Positions 1-9,183 of a stretch of DNA of 64,000 bases are shown here, piece after piece (positions within the stretch are counted from its first letter, which is position 1; each line of letters begins with the position of its first letter). Position numbers and translations under genes: made by a program. Source of the DNA: an uncultured Litoreibacter sp. (GTDB lineage: Bacteria; Pseudomonadota; Alphaproteobacteria; Rhodobacterales; Rhodobacteraceae). Under the pieces are notes generated by a model that saw only the letters and a program-made list of their open reading frames with translations, ran no database searches and had not been told where the DNA came from. The stretch spans positions 1,445,048 to 1,509,047 of the forward strand of contig NZ_CANMXB010000001.1 in assembly GCF_947501785.1 (NCBI RefSeq), given 5' to 3'.

Positions 1-1
1 A

Positions 2-400
2 ATTCCGGTCGTCATCATTGGGACCTCGGCAACGGCCAGCCTTATCCGCATCATGCGAGCCAATTTGTTAGACGAGCTCTACAAGCCCTATGTGACGACC
101 GCTAGAGCCAAGGGATTGACCGAATTCAAGGCAATCATGAAGTACCCAGTGCGCATAGCACTCAATCCATTTGCATCGACAATCGCCTGGATCTTTCCGC
201 AAATCATTTCCGGATCAACCATCGTTGCCGTGGTGCTATCCCTCCCGACGGTTGACCCTTTGATGCTCGGAGCGCTGCTTACGCAAGACATGTACCTAGC
301 TGGTGCGTTCATCCTGTTACTAAGCGTCATGTCCATCGTAGGCATGATCGTTTCGGACATCGTTCTCGCCTTTATCGACCCAAGAATTCGGTTCCGCTGA
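2..400 (+). CDS. ABC transporter permease, DppB/OppB type (C-terminal part, cut by window edge)
   Basis: The frame is open from the first bases of the window to a TGA at 398-400, so the true start lies upstream. The visible ~132 residues carry the end of a binding-protein-dependent permease: the 'EFKAIMKYPVRIALNP' segment resembles the DppB/OppB coupling-helix region and is followed by two hydrophobic segments. This is a membrane subunit of a peptide/opine/oligosaccharide-type importer. The next permease gene begins 1 nt after its stop, so the two are one operon. The substrate cannot be read from the sequence. Confidence 0.85.
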   Translation: MPVVIIGTSATASLIRIMRANLLDELYKPYVTTARAKGLTEFKAIMKYPVRIALNPFASTIAWIFPQIISGSTIVAVVLSLPTVDPLMLGALLTQDMYLAGAFILLLSVMSIVGMIVSDIVLAFIDPRIRFR

Positions 401-401
401 C

Positions 402-1535
402 ATGACTGATACGTCTGATCCCCGCCAACCAACCGACATCGCAGAGGCTTCACAGTGGCGACTGATGTGGCTGCGATTCAAGAAGCACAAGGTCGCCTTG
501 ATCAGCCTCTATATCGTTCTGTTGTTTTATGTGGTTGCCGCTTTCTCGGAGTTCTTCCAAACCTTTGATCCGGAAGAAACCTCCAGACGGGACGTATTCC
601 ATCCTCCGCAAGCCATTCAGTTTTTTGATCTGAGCAAGGACGGACAGCGCAAGTTTCGTCCGCATTTTCTGGGCATGACGCTTACACGTGATCCAGAGAC
701 GCTTGCGACGTCTTACGCAGTGAACCCGGATGAGAAGATCTATATCCGCCTTCTTGGAAAGTCGGAGCCCTATGAACTAATGGGGTTCATTCCGATGCAG
801 ACCCGGCTGATTGCGGCAGTGAATGAGGGCGAACGATTTTATCTATTCGGCGCTGATCGTCTCGGGCGTGATATGTTCAGCCGGACCATCGCGGGCACTC
901 GGATTTCGATGTCAATTGGTCTGGTCGGCGTCGCGCTAAGTTTGGTGCTTGGCACGCTTATTGGTGGACTGGCTGGATATCTGGGCGGGTGGTTCGACGC
1001 AATTTCGACTCGCGCAATCGAACTCATCTTGTCCATGCCGACGATTCCCATCTGGCTAGGGCTAAGCGCCACGATCCCACCGACAATTGACCCGCTTCTA
1101 CGGTACTTTGGTATAACAGTGATACTGTCGCTTATCGGATGGACAGAACTTGCCCGTGTCGTTCGCGGGCGATTTCTTGCCCTGCGCACCGAGGATTTCG
1201 TAACTGCCGCCCGCCTGGATGGCGCCTCGCCACGCCGGGTGGTGTTCCGTCACATGATGCCTTCGCTCATGAGCCATATCATCGCGTCTGTGTCCTTGGC
1301 GATCCCGGCAATGATCCTGGCGGAAACGTCACTGTCGTTTCTCGGCTTGGGTCTTTTGCCTCCCACGATCTCGTGGGGCGTTCTGCTCCAGGAATCCCAG
1401 AATATTCGCTCGATTGCACAGGCTCCTTGGCTGTTTGTGCCTGGCTTCTTCGTCATGTTTGCTGTGCTTGCATTGAATTTCCTTGGTGACGGGCTGAGAG
1501 ACGCGGCTGATCCCTACTCGCAAGATCCAACCTGA
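402..1535 (+). CDS. ABC transporter permease, DppC/OppC type with large periplasmic insertion
   Basis: A 377-residue inner-membrane permease, partner of the preceding DppB-type subunit. One N-terminal membrane segment (about 30-50) is followed by an unusually long polar stretch (about 55-150), then the 'FGADRLGRDMFSR' motif typical of DppC/OppC proteins and five hydrophobic segments with an EAA-like loop ('AARLDGASPRRVVFRHMMP'). Standard DppC is about 300 residues; the extra ~80 sit in the first periplasmic region, a form also found in some transporters for sugars or opines (family knowledge). The start follows the upstream stop by 1 nt. Confidence 0.9.
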   Translation: MTDTSDPRQPTDIAEASQWRLMWLRFKKHKVALISLYIVLLFYVVAAFSEFFQTFDPEETSRRDVFHPPQAIQFFDLSKDGQRKFRPHFLGMTLTRDPETLATSYAVNPDEKIYIRLLGKSEPYELMGFIPMQTRLIAAVNEGERFYLFGADRLGRDMFSRTIAGTRISMSIGLVGVALSLVLGTLIGGLAGYLGGWFDAISTRAIELILSMPTIPIWLGLSATIPPTIDPLLRYFGITVILSLIGWTELARVVRGRFLALRTEDFVTAARLDGASPRRVVFRHMMPSLMSHIIASVSLAIPAMILAETSLSFLGLGLLPPTISWGVLLQESQNIRSIAQAPWLFVPGFFVMFAVLALNFLGDGLRDAADPYSQDPT

Positions 1536-1547
1536 GAGGGAATGCAA

Positions 1548-3290
1548 ATGGCGGATGTCGAACCCATCCTAGAAATCAAAAATCTCGTCACAGCCTTCCA
1601 GACACGTCACGGCGTGTTCAATGCCGTCGACGACGTCTCGCTATCGCTGCGTCCGGGGCAGACACTCTGCCTTGTCGGGGAAAGCGGCAGCGGAAAAAGT
1701 GTTTTGTCGCGATCGATTTTGCAACTGGTCGACAAACCTGGTCGCGTTGTCTCAGGCGACATCCTTTTGCACCAGGCTAACCCATCCAAGTCCGAGCATG
1801 CCGTCGGCACCCTCAACCTCGCTAAACTCAATCCGCGCGGTAGCATTATGCGAAATATCCGAGGGCGCGACATTGGGATGATCTTCCAGGAACCCATGAG
1901 TTCCTTGTCCCCTGTTCACAGAATTGGTGACCAGATTGCCGAAAGCGTGAAGCTTCATGAAGGCCTTGCCAAGAAGGCTGCTATGGAGCGTGTAATCGAA
2001 ATGCTGCGGGATGTGGAGATTCCAGATCCTGAAAATGCCGTGAAAAAGTATCCTTTCGAATTTTCCGGTGGCATGCGTCAACGCGCGATGATCGCGATGG
2101 CGCTCATCTGCAATCCAAAAGTATTGATTGCAGATGAGCCGACGACAGCTCTCGATGTTACAATTCAGGCAGAAATCCTAGATTTGCTCGGAGCTTTGAA
2201 AGAAAAGCACAATATGGCAACCCTTTTCATAACCCATGACATGGGTGTTGTTGCAGAGACAGCAGATCAGGTCGCGGTTATGCGCCATGGAAAGCTGTTA
2301 GAGGCCGGCCCGGTCGATCAGATTTTCGAAGCTCCAAAACACGAATACACTCAAGCACTCCTTTCCGCGGCGAAAGAGACGCAAAGGCCGTCGGAGAGGC
2401 GGCTTGAAATGCGAAAGGCAAGACCTCTGGGTGATGTTGTCTTGTCGGCCAGGGGCCTTAGGAAAGAGTTTCGGTCCAGCGGCGGCTTTCTGGGATTAAA
2501 GAAAAACACGTTTCTTGCCCTTGACGATGCAGTCTTTGATCTCCGGGAAGGTGAAACGCTGGGTATAGTTGGCGAAAGCGGGTCAGGTAAGACGACGCTT
2601 GCTCGTTGCATCCAACGCATTCATTCCATCGACAGCGGCGAACTCAGCTATCGTGACGCTCAAGGCTCGACGACGGAGTTGGCATATCTCAGCGACAAGG
2701 AGCTCAAGCCCGCTTGGCAGGATATCAGGACGGTGTTTCAAGATCCGTTTGCGTCCCTCAATCCAAGAATGACGGTCTCTGAGATCATCGGCGAAAGCCT
2801 TTACCTAAGCGGGATGCACGACAAAGTGGAACGGCGAGATCGCATCGCGGAATTGCTCGAGCTTGTTGGATTGCCGCTTGCAGCGATGGAGCGTTTCCCG
2901 CATGCGTTCTCAGGCGGCCAACGTCAGCGTATTTCCATCGCCCGCGCAATTGCACCGAACCCGCGTATCGTTATCGCGGACGAAGCGACATCGGCGCTTG
3001 ATGTCAGTATACGTGTCCAAATCATGGAGCTGTTGCTGGACTTACAAGAAAAACTCAATATTAGCTTCATCTTCATCAGCCACGATGTAGGGCTTGTCCG
3101 TTTCTTTTGTGACAGAGTCATCGTTATGTACAAGGGAAGAATTGTCGAGGCCGGAGATACCGAGGCCGTGTGCACAAGCCCCCAACACAGCTACACACAA
3201 GCGCTTTTGTCAGCTGTTCCAATTTCGCATCCAAAAGAGCGTGGAACACAGGAACGCACGAGATACGTTGGCTCGAACGATGTGGCTTGA
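1548..3290 (+). CDS. ABC transporter double ATP-binding protein (DppD-DppF fusion type)
   Basis: About 580 residues with two complete ATPase modules in tandem that energise the two permeases before it. Module 1 has Walker A 'GESGSGKS', signature 'FSGGMRQR' and Walker B 'VLIADEPTTALD'. Module 2 has 'GESGSGKTT', 'FSGGQRQR' and 'IVIADEATSALD'. A further in-frame ATG lies at 1542, but the GAGAGGG ribosome site at 1534-1540 is only 1-2 nt from it and about 7 nt from 1548, so 1548 is preferred. No substrate-binding protein gene follows; it is probably upstream of the window. Confidence 0.9.
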   Translation: MADVEPILEIKNLVTAFQTRHGVFNAVDDVSLSLRPGQTLCLVGESGSGKSVLSRSILQLVDKPGRVVSGDILLHQANPSKSEHAVGTLNLAKLNPRGSIMRNIRGRDIGMIFQEPMSSLSPVHRIGDQIAESVKLHEGLAKKAAMERVIEMLRDVEIPDPENAVKKYPFEFSGGMRQRAMIAMALICNPKVLIADEPTTALDVTIQAEILDLLGALKEKHNMATLFITHDMGVVAETADQVAVMRHGKLLEAGPVDQIFEAPKHEYTQALLSAAKETQRPSERRLEMRKARPLGDVVLSARGLRKEFRSSGGFLGLKKNTFLALDDAVFDLREGETLGIVGESGSGKTTLARCIQRIHSIDSGELSYRDAQGSTTELAYLSDKELKPAWQDIRTVFQDPFASLNPRMTVSEIIGESLYLSGMHDKVERRDRIAELLELVGLPLAAMERFPHAFSGGQRQRISIARAIAPNPRIVIADEATSALDVSIRVQIMELLLDLQEKLNISFIFISHDVGLVRFFCDRVIVMYKGRIVEAGDTEAVCTSPQHSYTQALLSAVPISHPKERGTQERTRYVGSNDVA

Positions 3291-3500
3291 TCGCGACCGT
3301 TGCGATGATTGCTTTCGGTGAACATTCAAGTGAGCCAAAAAGGCGAATGAGCTAATTTGCAAGAGAACTCATTCCACTGATATCTCTTACCACAGAAGTC
3401 ATTCTTTTGGCGATGCGCTGGAACTGTTGATACCTACTTTCCTATGAGGACGTTCGCGATATGTTTGGTAGGCGAGGAGGCTCCATCGGTCCTACATTAG

Positions 3501-3772
3501 TTGGTCGCTGAGTGGCAAAAGTCTGCTTGCGCGGATTTTCTATAGGATGGATTGACGACGCTGGACCTCAACCCGATGATGCCCGCTGATCGTTACAACA
3601 CAGCCCAAAGATCTCATTTGCGTTCACGCACTCCTGGCGCACCTACGACGCAGCATCGCGGGAAGGGGCCATCCTTTCGGGCATGGCCGGGCCTGTTCGG
3701 GCTGCGGTCGTTGCTTTTTTTGCCGACATGGATGTCGCTAGATACTTGGAATTCATGGCGCGGCAAGCCTAG
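3501..3772 (+). pseudogene. Possible decayed gene fragment (C-terminal remnant, unidentified)
   Basis: From about 3602 to a TAG at 3770-3772, frame 2 reads as a plausible protein C-terminus ('FTHSWRTYDAASREGAILSG', later 'AAVVAFFADMDVARYLEFM'). It has no start, and a TGA at 3587-3589 closes it upstream. In another frame 3501-3600 also gives protein-like text ('LVAEWQKSACADFL', then 'TLDLNPMMPADRYNTAQ') interrupted by a TAG. One frameshift near 3590-3602 plus a stop would explain the pieces as the end of a single broken gene. The family was not recognised. Nothing gene-like is seen in 3291-3500. Confidence 0.35.
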
Positions 3773-3787
3773 GTTTTCAGTCCGGTT

Positions 3788-4558
3788 TCAGCAACCGCCC
3801 GACAGGGTGACGACCTCTCCGGTCATGAAGGTGCTCGCGTCTGAAGCCAGAAAGATCGCAGCCCCAACCACGTCTTGCGGAGTGCCCGCACGTCCCATCC
3901 AGTTGGCTTCCTTTGTGTAGGCATCCCACGCGTCTGGATCCTCGGCTTTTCGGTGAGCGTTGCGATCTGTGTCGATCAAGCCCGGTGACAGGGTGTTCAG
4001 GACTACGCCAGTTTGGGCATATTCGCGGGCTTGGCTTTGGATTAGGTTGTGCTGTGCGGCCTTGGTCGCGGCATAGGCGGTGACGATGGGTTTCGGCCCG
4101 GATTGGTTGATGGAGCCGATGCTGATAACGCGACCCCAGCCGTGCTCTGCCATCTGCGGCAGGCAGGTTTGCAGCATTTCAATCGTCGCGCGTAGGTTCA
4201 CGTCAATCTGAAACGACAGATCGTCTGGCGTCAAATCAGCGAGGGGCGCGTTGATCTGGGCCGAGGCGTTGATCACCAATATATCGAGACGATCCGCCTG
4301 TTTCACGCAATGGTCGATCAGGTCTTTACCAGCGCCGGCTTCAGCCAGATTGCCACCGACCGCAACGGCACGCCCGCCCGCTGCGCGTATCGCATCGCGG
4401 GTGGCCGTCGCCGATGCTGCCGACTGACCATGCACAAAGACATGGGCGCCCGCGCCAGCCAGTCCTTGAGCAATGGCGGCACCAATTCCGCGGCTGGAGC
4501 CGGTGACCAAAGCGGTGCGTCCTGTAAGTCCGAAGATATCGTCGAGGGCAAAGCTCAT
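3788..4558 (-). CDS. SDR family NAD(P)-dependent oxidoreductase
   Basis: A 256-residue classical short-chain dehydrogenase: cofactor motif 'TGSSRGIG' near residue 20, 'NAS' in place of NAG near 91, catalytic Ser in 'SIGS', and 'YAATK' supplying Tyr and Lys. The C-terminal 'TGEVVTLSGG' is typical. The start at 4558 is set by an ATGA overlap with the stop of the upstream IclR-SMP30 gene, which implies translational coupling; longer readings run into that gene. As the last gene of a sugar-acid operon it probably oxidises or reduces a sugar acid or keto-acid (gluconate 5-dehydrogenase-like; inference). Confidence 0.88.
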   Translation of the reverse strand: MSFALDDIFGLTGRTALVTGSSRGIGAAIAQGLAGAGAHVFVHGQSAASATATRDAIRAAGGRAVAVGGNLAEAGAGKDLIDHCVKQADRLDILVINASAQINAPLADLTPDDLSFQIDVNLRATIEMLQTCLPQMAEHGWGRVISIGSINQSGPKPIVTAYAATKAAQHNLIQSQAREYAQTGVVLNTLSPGLIDTDRNAHRKAEDPDAWDAYTKEANWMGRAGTPQDVVGAAIFLASDASTFMTGEVVTLSGGC

Positions 4559-6252
4559 GGCTTCAAGTCGAACAGGCTTGACGCGATCCCGGTTTCGCCC
4601 GGTGTACATGCGAAGATGCCGCCCGAAAGAGGTGCCTCTGCTAGCGTGGTTGCAGGCAATCGCGTGCGTGCGCTGGTGATGTAAAGCGTGGCGTTGTCCG
4701 GCCCGCCGAAACTGACGCTGGTTGGTCGTGGCACAGGCAGTTCGATCACCCGGTCCAACTCGCCTTCGCTCGTGTATCTGCGCACGCACCATCCGTCCCA
4801 GATCGCACACCAGACGCCGCCGGCTTGATCGATGGTCAGCCCGTCCGGGCGTCCTTCTTCCTGTGGGATCCGGGCAAAGACCCGGCGGTTGCTGAGGGCG
4901 CCCGTGCCTGGTTCGCTGTCATAGGCATAGATGATGCCGGGGATCGTATCGACGAAGTAGAACGTCCGGCCATCTGGGCTCCAGCCAAGACCGTTTGAAA
5001 CGGTGATCCCGCTTTCCTTACGCTCAGTTCTGCCACCTGTCGTGACGCGGAACAGCCCGCCGGTCGGCTTGCTGGCATCCAACCGCATGGACCCAACCCA
5101 AATCGCGCCGCCCGGCCCGACCTTAGCGTCGTTCAAACGGTTGTCGACGACCTCGCTTTCGGGATCGGCGAAGACGGTCAAGGCGCCGGTATCGAAGTCC
5201 AGGGCCTCGATCCCGTCCTGGGTCGCGACCATAACGCCTCCTCCGGCGACCGGCAGCACGGCGCTTACCAGTTTGCCCAAAGCGCAGGTTTCGTTGCGCT
5301 CGGATTTCGGATCAAACCGATAGACGGCGGGTTGCAGGATGTCGACCCAATAGAGCCTGTCTTCGCCCGGGTGCCACACCGGCGCTTCGCCCAATTGAGC
5401 GCCCCAGGGCAGCACGCATTCCAGGCTCGTCACCTCGGCATCGGCCGTCACGCGCGGACGGGGACGCGAGCTGATGGCGACCGCACCAGCAGTGCCGGTG
5501 ATGCGACGCGCCGCCGCGATGAGTTCTCGGCCGACCGGGTGGATTTGGGCGGCATCCAATCGCGATGCCGGGCCGAGCACCACCAAAGCCCCAATCGGCG
5601 AACCGTCTTGCCCGACGATTGCAACGGCAACCGAGTTCACGCCTTGCAGATGTTCTTCAAATGAAACCGAATAACCACGCGCCCGGATCACGGCGAGGTC
5701 GGCGGCAAGGGTCTGCTTGGTAGATAGAGTGTTCTTTGTGAAAGTCTCAAGGTCCAATTGGTCGATCAGCGGCCTGCTGACTGAAGGCTCCAGAAATGCT
5801 AAAAGAACCTTGCCCGCTGCAGTGGAATGCAACGGCGCGCGTCGTCCCGTATCTACACGTACCCCCAGCCCGGATCCGGACCGTTCGCCAATATATTGAA
5901 CCTCGGTCCCGTCCAGACGACAAAGCGCGATGGTTTCGCCCAGTTCTTCGGACAATCTTGCCAATTCCGGCGAAGCGAAGGACACAAGATCGAAGGTATC
6001 CCAAACCCGGTGCGACAATTCCATGAACCGCGATCCAAGTGTGTAGGTTCCCTTGATGCCGTTCTGATGCACCAGACCGAAGGCAATCAACGTCCTGATG
6101 ATGCGCGCAAACGTAGGCTTTGGAAGTTTGGAGCGCCGTTGCAACTCGGCGAAGCGAAGCGGCGTTTCGGCGTCCGCGATCAAGTCCAAGAGCGTCAAGC
6201 CCTTGGCCAGCGCCGCCGCCCCGGCGGGCACATCGGTTTTGGCTTCGATCAC
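4555..6252 (-). CDS. IclR-type transcriptional regulator fused to SMP-30/gluconolactonase domain
   Basis: One uninterrupted frame joins two unrelated modules. Residues ~10-80 are an IclR winged helix ('LPKPTFARIIRTL' recognition-helix region) and ~90-260 the IclR effector domain. Residues ~270-565 are a six-bladed SMP-30/gluconolactonase propeller with the expected metal ligands: Glu in 'GEAPVW', Asn in 'SNGLGWSPDG' and Asp in 'RPDGLTID'. The GTG at 6252 overlaps the upstream stop as GTGA, typical of coupled genes; an ATG at 6312 would overlap the upstream gene by 64 nt. It is likely both the operon's sugar-acid sensor and its lactonase (inference). Confidence 0.85.
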   Translation of the reverse strand: MIEAKTDVPAGAAALAKGLTLLDLIADAETPLRFAELQRRSKLPKPTFARIIRTLIAFGLVHQNGIKGTYTLGSRFMELSHRVWDTFDLVSFASPELARLSEELGETIALCRLDGTEVQYIGERSGSGLGVRVDTGRRAPLHSTAAGKVLLAFLEPSVSRPLIDQLDLETFTKNTLSTKQTLAADLAVIRARGYSVSFEEHLQGVNSVAVAIVGQDGSPIGALVVLGPASRLDAAQIHPVGRELIAAARRITGTAGAVAISSRPRPRVTADAEVTSLECVLPWGAQLGEAPVWHPGEDRLYWVDILQPAVYRFDPKSERNETCALGKLVSAVLPVAGGGVMVATQDGIEALDFDTGALTVFADPESEVVDNRLNDAKVGPGGAIWVGSMRLDASKPTGGLFRVTTGGRTERKESGITVSNGLGWSPDGRTFYFVDTIPGIIYAYDSEPGTGALSNRRVFARIPQEEGRPDGLTIDQAGGVWCAIWDGWCVRRYTSEGELDRVIELPVPRPTSVSFGGPDNATLYITSARTRLPATTLAEAPLSGGIFACTPGETGIASSLFDLKP

Positions 6253-7232
6253 CCCATCATCCGAGCCTTTCGCGCCGCCTGCGCTTCGATGAGCATCTGA
6301 TCGATCGTCCATTCCGGTGCAAATCCCAACTGACTGCGCATCTTCGCGTTTGAGTTTTGATAATAGGCACCTTCGCCGGGCAGGTCGACCGTGACCACCG
6401 GCAGCTGCGTTATGGCGGACATTTTGGACAGAAGGCGTTCAAAATCGACAGGCTCCGTTGCACCAAGATTGAACACTTCGCCGACCGCGTCCTTGTGTTC
6501 CAGCGCCAGGATCAGCCCTTGCACTATGTCGCGCGTGTCGGTGATGTGCATCTGAAACGGCCGACCGTGTTCATTGCGGGCCAAAACATGGGCTGGCGTT
6601 CCTGGATCAGCTGCCCGAAGGATCTCAGCAATCGCGTGATTGCCGAATTTCTCTTGCTGCCGGATGCGGGGGTGCAGAAAGAAACGCGGGCCCGAAAAAA
6701 AGCTTTCTTCGTCCAGCAGTTCCGATGCGTCTTGCGTGTGGGAGAACCTCAGGATCACCGTATCCATGTCGCCGGTGCGTTGGTGGAACCGCACGAGTTC
6801 CTCGCCCAGAAGTTTGGTTAGCCCATAGGGCGAGTTCGCGTGCAGCGGATGATCTTCGGTGACCGGCAAGGTCTGTGGTGCGTTCTCGGGATAAACTTCG
6901 CCCGAGCTGGCAAAGACGAACCGGTTGACCGAGGCTGCTTTGGCGGCCTCGAGCAAGATGGACGTGCCTTCGACGTTTGATTGAAACATCAGCCCCTGTT
7001 CCGCCGGATCCCAGGACATGTACGCGCCGAGGTGCAGCACGGCATCGACGCCCGCCATGGCCTCTCGAACCAGCGCATCGTCTACCAATGATCCAACGAT
7101 GTCCTGATAACACTCGTCAAGCTGGTTGCCCGCGCGGAGATCAAATCCGCGCACCTCATGGCCGCGGCCGAGAAGCGCTGAAACAGCCCGCGACCCGATC
7201 CGTCCGGCGGCACCGGTGACCAAAATTCTCAT
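6249..7232 (-). CDS. NAD-dependent epimerase/dehydratase family protein
   Basis: A 327-residue extended SDR. The N-terminal 'ILVTGAAGRIGS' is the Rossmann NAD motif, 'FASSGEVYP' carries the Ser, and 'SPYGLTK' gives the catalytic Tyr-xxx-Lys. The start at 7232 is 2 nt after the stop of the ATPase gene. Relatives include UDP-sugar epimerases and uronate dehydrogenases. Its place between an ABC sugar importer and an SMP-30 lactonase makes a sugar or uronate dehydrogenase producing a lactone attractive, but this is inference. Confidence 0.85.
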   Translation of the reverse strand: MRILVTGAAGRIGSRAVSALLGRGHEVRGFDLRAGNQLDECYQDIVGSLVDDALVREAMAGVDAVLHLGAYMSWDPAEQGLMFQSNVEGTSILLEAAKAASVNRFVFASSGEVYPENAPQTLPVTEDHPLHANSPYGLTKLLGEELVRFHQRTGDMDTVILRFSHTQDASELLDEESFFSGPRFFLHPRIRQQEKFGNHAIAEILRAADPGTPAHVLARNEHGRPFQMHITDTRDIVQGLILALEHKDAVGEVFNLGATEPVDFERLLSKMSAITQLPVVTVDLPGEGAYYQNSNAKMRSQLGFAPEWTIDQMLIEAQAARKARMMG

Positions 7233-7233
7233 C

Positions 7234-8340
7234 CTAAAGCGCCAATTCCGTTTTGGGATCAAAGAGGTAAAGATTGGCGGGGTCGAGCGACATCCTCTGC
7301 TCCGCAGTTTCGTCGAAAGCACCGGTATGGGCCACGCGGGCGATCAGGCCCTTGGAGTTTTCATCCTCGGTCCCCGCACTCAATCTGACCTGTGTCGATC
7401 CGCCATCGAAATAGACGTATTTTTCTGAGCCAAGGCTTTCGACAAGACTTGGGCGCACATTGAAATTGACGAGGCCGTCGCCAAGGTTGATGTGCTCGGG
7501 GCGGAAACCAACGATGACGTCAGAGACGCCGTCAACATTGTGATCGGACACATCCACTTTCGTACCAAGGACCTCGACCATCGCGGCACCAGAGGCGCGT
7601 TCCACAGGCGAAGAGACAAAGTTCATCCCCGGCGAGCCGATAAAACTGGCGACAAAGAGGTTGTCGGGTTTCTGGAACAAAGTGTCAGGATCGGCGATCT
7701 GCTGAATTTCGCCGTTGCGCATCAACACCACGCGGTCGGCCATGGTCATCGCTTCGACCTGATCGTGGGTGACATAGACCGTGGTGACGCCGACGCGTTT
7801 GTGCAGAGCACCGATTTCGGCGCGCATGTGTACCCTCAGTTTTGCGTCGAGGTTCGACAACGGCTCGTCCATCATGAAGGCCAGTGGTTCGCGCACAATC
7901 GCGCGCCCCAGGGCAACTCTCTGGCGCTGACCTCCCGACAGATCCTTGGGTCGCCGGTTGAGATAGGGATCAACCGCCAACGTCTTGGCGGCCTCCATCA
8001 CGCGCCGGTCGATTTCGGCTTGCGACATCTTCCGCATCTTCAGGCCAAAGCCGATGTTCTGGGCCACCGTCAGATGCGGGTAAAGCGCGTAGTTTTGGAA
8101 CACCATCGCGATGTCACGTTCGCCGGGAGCCACGTCGGTTACATCGCGGTCGCCCAGCATGATCTTGCCGCCCGAAGCAGGCTCCAACCCAGCCAGCAGT
8201 TTCAGGATCGTGGACTTGCCGCACCCCGACGGCCCTACCAGCACTACAAATTCGCCGTCCTCGATATCCAGCGAGAATTCCTTCAGCACATTCAAAGTGC
8301 CATAGCTTTTGTGCAGGTTCTGGATCGAAATGCTGGCCAT
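7234..8340 (-). CDS. ugpC: Sugar ABC transporter ATP-binding protein (UgpC/MalK family)
   Basis: A 368-residue CUT1-type ATPase. Walker A 'GPSGCGKST', signature 'LSGGQRQR', Walker B 'FMMDEPLSNLDAKLR' and the H-loop 'VTHDQVEA' are intact. A C-terminal TOBE-like regulatory domain (about 240-368) has the usual 'GFRPEHI' motif. It drives the two permeases encoded just upstream (1 nt gap). The symbol is a family label, not a substrate claim. Confidence 0.9.
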   Translation of the reverse strand: MASISIQNLHKSYGTLNVLKEFSLDIEDGEFVVLVGPSGCGKSTILKLLAGLEPASGGKIMLGDRDVTDVAPGERDIAMVFQNYALYPHLTVAQNIGFGLKMRKMSQAEIDRRVMEAAKTLAVDPYLNRRPKDLSGGQRQRVALGRAIVREPLAFMMDEPLSNLDAKLRVHMRAEIGALHKRVGVTTVYVTHDQVEAMTMADRVVLMRNGEIQQIADPDTLFQKPDNLFVASFIGSPGMNFVSSPVERASGAAMVEVLGTKVDVSDHNVDGVSDVIVGFRPEHINLGDGLVNFNVRPSLVESLGSEKYVYFDGGSTQVRLSAGTEDENSKGLIARVAHTGAFDETAEQRMSLDPANLYLFDPKTELAL

Positions 8341-8341
8341 G

Positions 8342-9172
8342 TTATTTCTCCGACCCGGCGGTCAACCCACCGACAAGGTAGCGTTCAAGGAAGAGGTAGA
8401 TGATGATGATCGGTATCGCGACAAAGACCGAGGCCGCAGCAATCTCGTTCCATTCCGATGTATATTCCCCGCGCATCGTGGCGACGCCCAGGTTCGCGGT
8501 CCAATTATTCTTGTCCGACACCAGAAACGTCCGCGCATAGGCGTATTCCGACCAGCTAAGGACAAAGGCATAAAGCGCAGTCGCAGCCAGCCCGGGCGCC
8601 GAGATTGGCAGCACCACGCGCACCATTGCACTGATTGGCGTGCACCCGTCGACCATTGCGGCCTGCTCCAGTTCTTTCGGAATCGTGTCGAAATAGCCCT
8701 TCAGCATCCAGGTGGTGAAGGGAATGATCAGCGTGGCCTGCGCGATGATGACGGTCCAAAGGCTGCCGATCATGCCAAAGCTGCGAAACACCGCGAAAAG
8801 AGGGATCACCATTAATGTAGCCGGCAGCATCTTGGCCGTCAGTATGAACAAGCCCAACTCGTGGCTGCCTTTGACGTCAAATCGCGACAGGCTGTAACCC
8901 GCCAGAACAGAAACGACCATCGACAGGCTGACCGCTCCAAGGGCGGCCAGTGTGGAATTAAGCATCCATGCCGGGATCGGCTTTTCGTCGAGCACGCGCG
9001 CGAACACGCCCCAATCGGGCGCGGCGGGCCAGAAGGTTGGCGGTAGCCCGGAAAGCTCGTCGGTGCTGGACAGTGCCGTGATCAAAAGCCAGTAGACCGG
9101 GAACAAAATGATGATCGCTGCCGCAAATACAGTTGCGTAGAGCAGGATGGTTTGAAAAGGCGTGCGTCGCAT
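8342..9172 (-). CDS. Sugar ABC transporter permease, MalG/UgpE type
   Basis: A 276-residue inner-membrane protein with six predicted hydrophobic segments and the EAA loop ('EQAAMVDGCTPISAMVRVVLP') that docks on the ATPase. The start at 9172 (beginning 'MRRTPFQ') lies 11 nt after the stop of the upstream permease; the frame stays open further back but would overlap that gene. It forms the CUT1 importer with the neighbouring permease, ATPase and binding protein. Confidence 0.9.
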   Translation of the reverse strand: MRRTPFQTILLYATVFAAAIIILFPVYWLLITALSSTDELSGLPPTFWPAAPDWGVFARVLDEKPIPAWMLNSTLAALGAVSLSMVVSVLAGYSLSRFDVKGSHELGLFILTAKMLPATLMVIPLFAVFRSFGMIGSLWTVIIAQATLIIPFTTWMLKGYFDTIPKELEQAAMVDGCTPISAMVRVVLPISAPGLAATALYAFVLSWSEYAYARTFLVSDKNNWTANLGVATMRGEYTSEWNEIAAASVFVAIPIIIIYLFLERYLVGGLTAGSEK

Positions 9173-9183
9173 ATCTTGGCCCC

